A stretch of 64,000 nt of DNA from CAWAPS01 sp963783945 (GTDB lineage Bacteria; Actinomycetota; Acidimicrobiia; Acidimicrobiales; Palsa-688). Positions within the stretch are counted from its first letter, which is position 1. Every line of letters starts with the position of its first letter. The position numbers and the translations under genes are program-made. This document shows positions 60,592-64,000 of this stretch, piece after piece. The notes under the pieces were generated by a model. That model was given only the letters and a program-made list of their open reading frames with translations, did not search any database and was not told the DNA's origin. The stretch is from positions 306,760-370,759 of the forward strand of contig CAWAPS010000029.1 of NCBI GenBank assembly GCA_963783945.1. The letters run 5' to 3'.

Positions 60592-62226
60592 GGTGCCAGA
60601 TCCGGCCGGCTGGTCGCAGCCGGCCTGGCCAGCTGCATTGTCCTGGCGGGTTGCGGAGGAAGCCATCACGGCGCCGGGCTCCGAGGGCCCGGCCCGACTG
60701 CTCCGGCCGGCGCCGGGCCCCCACCGTCGGTGCCGCCACCGAATCCGGTGGCCGAGCTGAGCTACGGTATTGAAAGCCCAGCTCCTATTGATTGGAACGT
60801 GCTGGCTGAAGGTGGGGACGGTTTTGCTGCCGTTCAGATCGACGACCAGGTGTGGCCGTCGGCATTCGACGTCGGTCCCAACTACGTTCCCGTGCTGAAC
60901 ACCTACCTCCTGAGCTCGGCCCAGGAGACTTCTCGCTCCCCCGAAGTGGTGGTGTACCGCATCAATCAAAAGGCGGCGTGGTCCGACGGCGTGCCGGTCA
61001 GTGGCGCCGACTTCGTGTACAACTGGCAGGCCCAGTCGGGGCGGCCGGAGTTCAAGGACGTCGGCGGTCGCCCTTTCACCCCGGCCACAACAGCGGGGTA
61101 TGCGGACATCGAGAGCGTGCACGTCGCTTCGTCCGCGCCGAAGACAGTCGTGGTCCACTTCAGTCAGCCCTACGCCGACTGGCGGAGCCTGTTCAGCCAC
61201 CTGGTCCCTGCCCACGTCGCCCGGCGCGTCGGGTTTGACGCCGGGTTCACCGACCCGGTGTCCGACCTGGTGTCGGGTGGACCATTTCTGGTGCAGTCGT
61301 ACGTGCCAGGGGTGTCGGTCCGCCTCGTGCGCAATCCCGGCTACACCGGGGCCCCGGCCGGCCCCCTCGAACTGGACTTCCGGTTCGTGCCTGATCCGCA
61401 CCAACTCGAAAGTGCCCTGGCTGCGGGCCAGCTGAGCTGCGGGTCGCCCGAGGCCACCGCGGCCACCCTTTTCCCCCTCCGGTCGGTGTCCAGCCTGACC
61501 GTGAAAGTGACGGCCGGGTCAAGCTACCTCGACCTGGATTTCCGTGAGGGTGACGGGCCACTGGCGTCCGAAGCGTTGAGGGCGGTGGCGAGCGACGCGG
61601 TGGACCGGGCCGCTGTGGTTGCCGCTTCCACCGGCAGGATCGATCCGCACGCCGCGCCCATCTCGAACCGGTTCTTCCTGCCGGCGGAACCCGGATTCAT
61701 GGCCCACGCTCCGCCACCGTCGCCCCCGGGCCAGGCGCAGGCCGGCGGGGGCGAGCCGTTACGGCTGGTGTTCGGGACCGATCCATTGTCGGAGTCGGTG
61801 GCCAGCGTCGTTCTCGCCGGTCTTCGGGCCGCCGGTTTCGACGTGACGGCCGAACGGGTGGCGTCGGTAACCTCGGCCCTCAAGGGAGGTCGCTGGGACG
61901 CGGCGATCGAGGAGAGACCGCTGACGCCGTTCCCGGGCCCGGCCGTAGATGCCTATCGTTCGGGCAGCCCGGCCAACGTGGACGGCTTCGCGAGCGGGGC
62001 GGTCGACTCGTTGATAGACCTGGCGGCGACCAGCGCGGGATCGGCGCGGCAGGCCGACATCGACCGCATCGATCGGGCGGCCTGGCAAGATCACGTCGAT
62101 CTGCCGCTGGTTGCGGTTCCGACCGCGGTGGCCTGTCGGACCCAGGTCACCAACGCTGGCCCCAACCCGGCGCCGGAAGGCCCGGCGTACAACGCGGCCA
62201 CGTGGGGCGCCTCCGGTTCGACATAG
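60592..62226 (+). CDS. Second family-5 substrate-binding lipoprotein, start unclear
   Basis: The product has a lipoprotein signal (LVAAGLASCIVLAGCGG, lipobox LAGC) and a family-5 binding domain (YRINQKAAWSDGVPVSGADF, VHFSQPYADWRSLFSHLVPA, VSGGPFLVQSYVPGVSVRLV). No ATG, GTG or TTG exists in this frame after the end of the ATPase gene; the only in-frame ATG is at 60409, deep inside that gene. A ribosome binding site (GGAGGAAAAAGGGGGG) precedes a GTG at 60593 in a neighbouring frame, so a one-base indel just after it may be present. It may provide an alternative ligand receptor for the same transporter. Confidence 0.8.
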   Translation, partial: GARSGRLVAAGLASCIVLAGCGGSHHGAGLRGPGPTAPAGAGPPPSVPPPNPVAELSYGIESPAPIDWNVLAEGGDGFAAVQIDDQVWPSAFDVGPNYVPVLNTYLLSSAQETSRSPEVVVYRINQKAAWSDGVPVSGADFVYNWQAQSGRPEFKDVGGRPFTPATTAGYADIESVHVASSAPKTVVVHFSQPYADWRSLFSHLVPAHVARRVGFDAGFTDPVSDLVSGGPFLVQSYVPGVSVRLVRNPGYTGAPAGPLELDFRFVPDPHQLESALAAGQLSCGSPEATAATLFPLRSVSSLTVKVTAGSSYLDLDFREGDGPLASEALRAVASDAVDRAAVVAASTGRIDPHAAPISNRFFLPAEPGFMAHAPPPSPPGQAQAGGGEPLRLVFGTDPLSESVASVVLAGLRAAGFDVTAERVASVTSALKGGRWDAAIEERPLTPFPGPAVDAYRSGSPANVDGFASGAVDSLIDLAATSAGSARQADIDRIDRAAWQDHVDLPLVAVPTAVACRTQVTNAGPNPAPEGPAYNAATWGASGST

Positions 62227-62237
62227 TGTCGGCGGTC

Positions 62238-63137
62238 ATGGTTTCCGAGATCTTCGACGCGGGCGCGTGGCGGGAAGTCGAGGGGTTCGCCTTCACCGAC
62301 ATCACCTATCACCGATCGGTGGAACACGGGACGGTCCGGATCGCGTTCGACCGGCCCGAAGTCCGCAACGCCTTCCGGCCCCACACCGTCGACGAGCTGT
62401 ACCGGGCCATGGACCACGCCCGGCAGACCCCGGATGTGGGCTGCGTGCTCTTGACGGGCAACGGTCCGTCGCCCCGGGACGGGGGCTGGGCGTTCTGCTC
62501 GGGCGGTGATCAGCGCATTCGGGGCCGTGACGGCTATATGTACGCCTCGGGCGACAGCCCGGATACGGTGGACCCGGCGCGCACGGGAAGGCTCCACATC
62601 CTCGAGGTCCAGCGCCTCATCCGTTTCATGCCCAAGGTCGTGATCTGCGTGGTTCCGGGCTGGGCGGCGGGCGGGGGGCACAGCCTGCATGTGGTCTCCG
62701 ACCTCACCATCGCCAGCGCCGAGCACGCCAGGTTCAAGCAGACCGACACTGATGTGGCCAGCTTCGACGGCGGATTCGGCTCGGCCTACCTGGCCCGGCA
62801 GGTGGGGCAGAAGTTCGCCCGGGAGATCTTTTTCCTCGGCCGCACCTACACGGCCGCCGAAATGCGGGAGATGGGAGCGGTCAATGCTGTCGTGCCCCAC
62901 GAGCAGCTCGAGACGACGGCTCTCGAGTGGGCGCGTGCCATCAACTCCAAGAGCCCGACGGCCCAGCGGATGGTGAAGTTCGCGTTCAACCTGATCGACG
63001 ACGGCTTGGTGGGTCAGCAGCTCTTCGCCGGCGAGGCGACCAGGCTGGCTTACGCCAGCGACGAGGCGGTCGAGGGTCGGGACGCCTTTCTCGAGAAGCG
63101 GCCTCCCGAGTGGTCGAAGTTCCCTTGGCATTACTGA
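62238..63137 (+). CDS. menB: 1,4-dihydroxy-2-naphthoyl-CoA synthase
   Basis: MenB closes the second ring of menaquinone. The 299-residue crotonase-fold protein has the MenB-specific FTDITYHRSVEHGTVRIAFD, ALCSGGDQRIRG-like WAFCSGGDQRIRGRDGY, CVVPGWAAGGGHSLHVVSDL, KQTDTDVASFDGGFGSAYLA and C-terminal EKRPPEWSKFPWHY. Actinobacteria use menaquinone, consistent with the NDH-2 gene in the window. The ATG at 62238 was chosen; an upstream in-frame start overlaps the previous gene. Other men genes are not in view. Confidence 0.95.
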   Translation: MVSEIFDAGAWREVEGFAFTDITYHRSVEHGTVRIAFDRPEVRNAFRPHTVDELYRAMDHARQTPDVGCVLLTGNGPSPRDGGWAFCSGGDQRIRGRDGYMYASGDSPDTVDPARTGRLHILEVQRLIRFMPKVVICVVPGWAAGGGHSLHVVSDLTIASAEHARFKQTDTDVASFDGGFGSAYLARQVGQKFAREIFFLGRTYTAAEMREMGAVNAVVPHEQLETTALEWARAINSKSPTAQRMVKFAFNLIDDGLVGQQLFAGEATRLAYASDEAVEGRDAFLEKRPPEWSKFPWHY

Positions 63138-63216
63138 GCATCCCCCGGCGTAGTCGCGGAAAAGGGGCCGGGACCGTGGTGGTCTGGGCGCCGGCACCGG
63201 GCCGTGGGTCGGGCCG

Positions 63217-63828
63217 TTGACCGCGCCGGAAAGGGTCGACGGGCCGGCGGGCAGTCGCGAGCCCGACCGGCTGGAAGCGTTCAGCGATGGCGTTCTCGCG
63301 GTGATCATCACGATCACCGCGTTCGGTATCGAAGCCCCCGACGGGACCACGTGGCACGCCCTGGTGCAGCGGCTGCCGGCGTTGCTGGTCTACCTGCTGA
63401 GCTTCACCGCGATCGGGATCTATTGGAACAACCATCATCATCTTCTGCGGGCCACCGAGCGCATCGACGGCACGGTGATGTGGGCCAACCTGCACCTGTT
63501 GTTCTGGCTTTCCCTGGTGCCAGTGCTCACCCGGTGGATCGCGAGTGACTACAGCTACAGCCTGCCAGCGTCGATCTACGGGCTGGTGGCGATGGGGGCG
63601 GCCATCGCCTACTCAATCCTGGTCTGGGCCATCATCCGGTGCAACGGGACCGAGTCCGACGTGGCGCGTGCCGTCGGTTCAGATTTGAAAGGAAAGCTGT
63701 CCCTGGTGTTCTACGCCGCGGGAGTCGGGCTGGCCTGGGTATCGCCCTACATCGCGTACGGGTGCTACGCCGCGGTGGCGGTGATGTGGTTCATCCCTGA
63801 CCGGCGCCTCCGGGTGGGTAGTCCGTGA
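63217..63828 (+). CDS. TMEM175-like potassium channel (DUF1211)
   Basis: The 203-residue membrane protein has the DUF1211/TMEM175 signature RLEAFSDGVLAVIITITAF near the N-terminus; FSD-type helices form the pore in characterised bacterial members. Five or six hydrophobic helices follow, with YWNNHHHLLRATERIDG after helix 3. The TTG start at 63217 gives a short polar N-terminus. It likely conducts K+ across the membrane. It stands alone between menB and tRNA-Leu. Confidence 0.88.
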   Translation: MTAPERVDGPAGSREPDRLEAFSDGVLAVIITITAFGIEAPDGTTWHALVQRLPALLVYLLSFTAIGIYWNNHHHLLRATERIDGTVMWANLHLLFWLSLVPVLTRWIASDYSYSLPASIYGLVAMGAAIAYSILVWAIIRCNGTESDVARAVGSDLKGKLSLVFYAAGVGLAWVSPYIAYGCYAAVAVMWFIPDRRLRVGSP

Positions 63829-63914
63829 GGCTAACCCAGGGGAGCCGTACCTAGCCCGGGGTGGCCGGGGGACACTATGATGTCGATCCGCGCCGCCGGA
63901 GGGTGGTGTGCCAC

Positions 63915-63998
63915 GTCGGAGTGGCGGAATAGGCAGACGCGCTAGCTTGAGGGGCTAGTGTCCGCAAGGACGTGGGGGTTCAAGTCCCCCCTCCGACA
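63915..63998 (+). tRNA. tRNA-Leu (anticodon GAG)
   Basis: Acceptor arms GTCGGAG (63915-63921) and CTCCGAC (63991-63997) pair. The anticodon stem CTAGC/GCTAG encloses TTGAGGG, giving anticodon GAG. A long variable arm and GTTCAAGTC T-loop fit a leucine tRNA. The next two bases are CC at the window edge, so an encoded CCA end is possible. Confidence 0.95.
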
Positions 63999-64000
63999 CC

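Noticed and set aside
62091..63350. A 419-codon minus-strand frame opposite menB
   Set aside because: It is antisense to a protein with complete MenB signatures.

Overview
The window is about 70% GC and tightly packed. Gene content and order point to a soil or freshwater actinobacterium, most likely in or near the Acidimicrobiia (an inference from synteny, not tested). Supporting blocks are an MprAB-like two-component pair, a PdtaR-type ANTAR regulator, the order polA, rpsA, coaE, uvrB, uvrA (as in Mycobacterium), the block uvrC, rapZ, yvcK, gap, pgk, tpiA, secG, and a Streptomyces-like fabD-fabH-acpP-fabF operon. Many starts are GTG or TTG, and adjacent genes are often joined by ATGA, GTGA or TGATG overlaps.

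Layout. 1-6.6 kb, minus strand: alpha-E and ATP-grasp pair, TypA, an AarF/ABC1 kinase-like protein and an aquaporin. 6.7-11 kb: a Bcp peroxiredoxin, then the fatty-acid initiation operon, whose FabD carries an unusual BCCP-like tail. 11-12.5 kb: tRNA-Leu(CAA), then an ECF-type sigma factor coupled to two tiny unknown genes. 12.8-16 kb: MprAB-like pair, a small coiled-coil protein and PdtaR. 16-18 kb: a dispersed inverted-repeat element, agmatinase and a DtxR-family regulator. 18-24.4 kb: polA (frameshifted), a ferritin-like di-iron protein, a methyltransferase and ribosomal protein S1. 25-32.7 kb: a putrescine/GABA-type amine catabolism cluster around an Lrp regulator. 32.9-45.6 kb: coaE, uvrB, NDH-2, uvrA behind a LexA box, rarA, a second copy of the inverted-repeat element, nadA and uvrC. 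45.6-48.4 kb: hydrolase, methyltransferase and an AbiEi/DUF559 protein next to a 51-bp palindrome. 48.5-54.4 kb: rapZ, yvcK, gap, pgk, tpiA, secG. 54.4-62.2 kb: a Dpp-type peptide ABC transporter with fused ATPases and a second binding protein. 62.2-64 kb: MenB, a TMEM175-like channel and tRNA-Leu(GAG).

Two themes go beyond ordinary annotation. First, short tandem repeats whose period is a multiple of three sit in linkers and tails of several conserved genes (ATP-grasp, S1, FAD oxidase, UvrC, YvcK) and in some spacers. Two of these genes, and polA without a repeat, also show reading-frame breaks. Second, a roughly 160-bp element with 18-bp inverted repeats and an 80-bp core occurs twice in opposite orientation; it looks like a non-coding mobile or REP/MITE-like family. 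Other points of interest are the FabD fusion, the sigma-factor/small-peptide operon and the palindrome beside the AbiEi-like gene.
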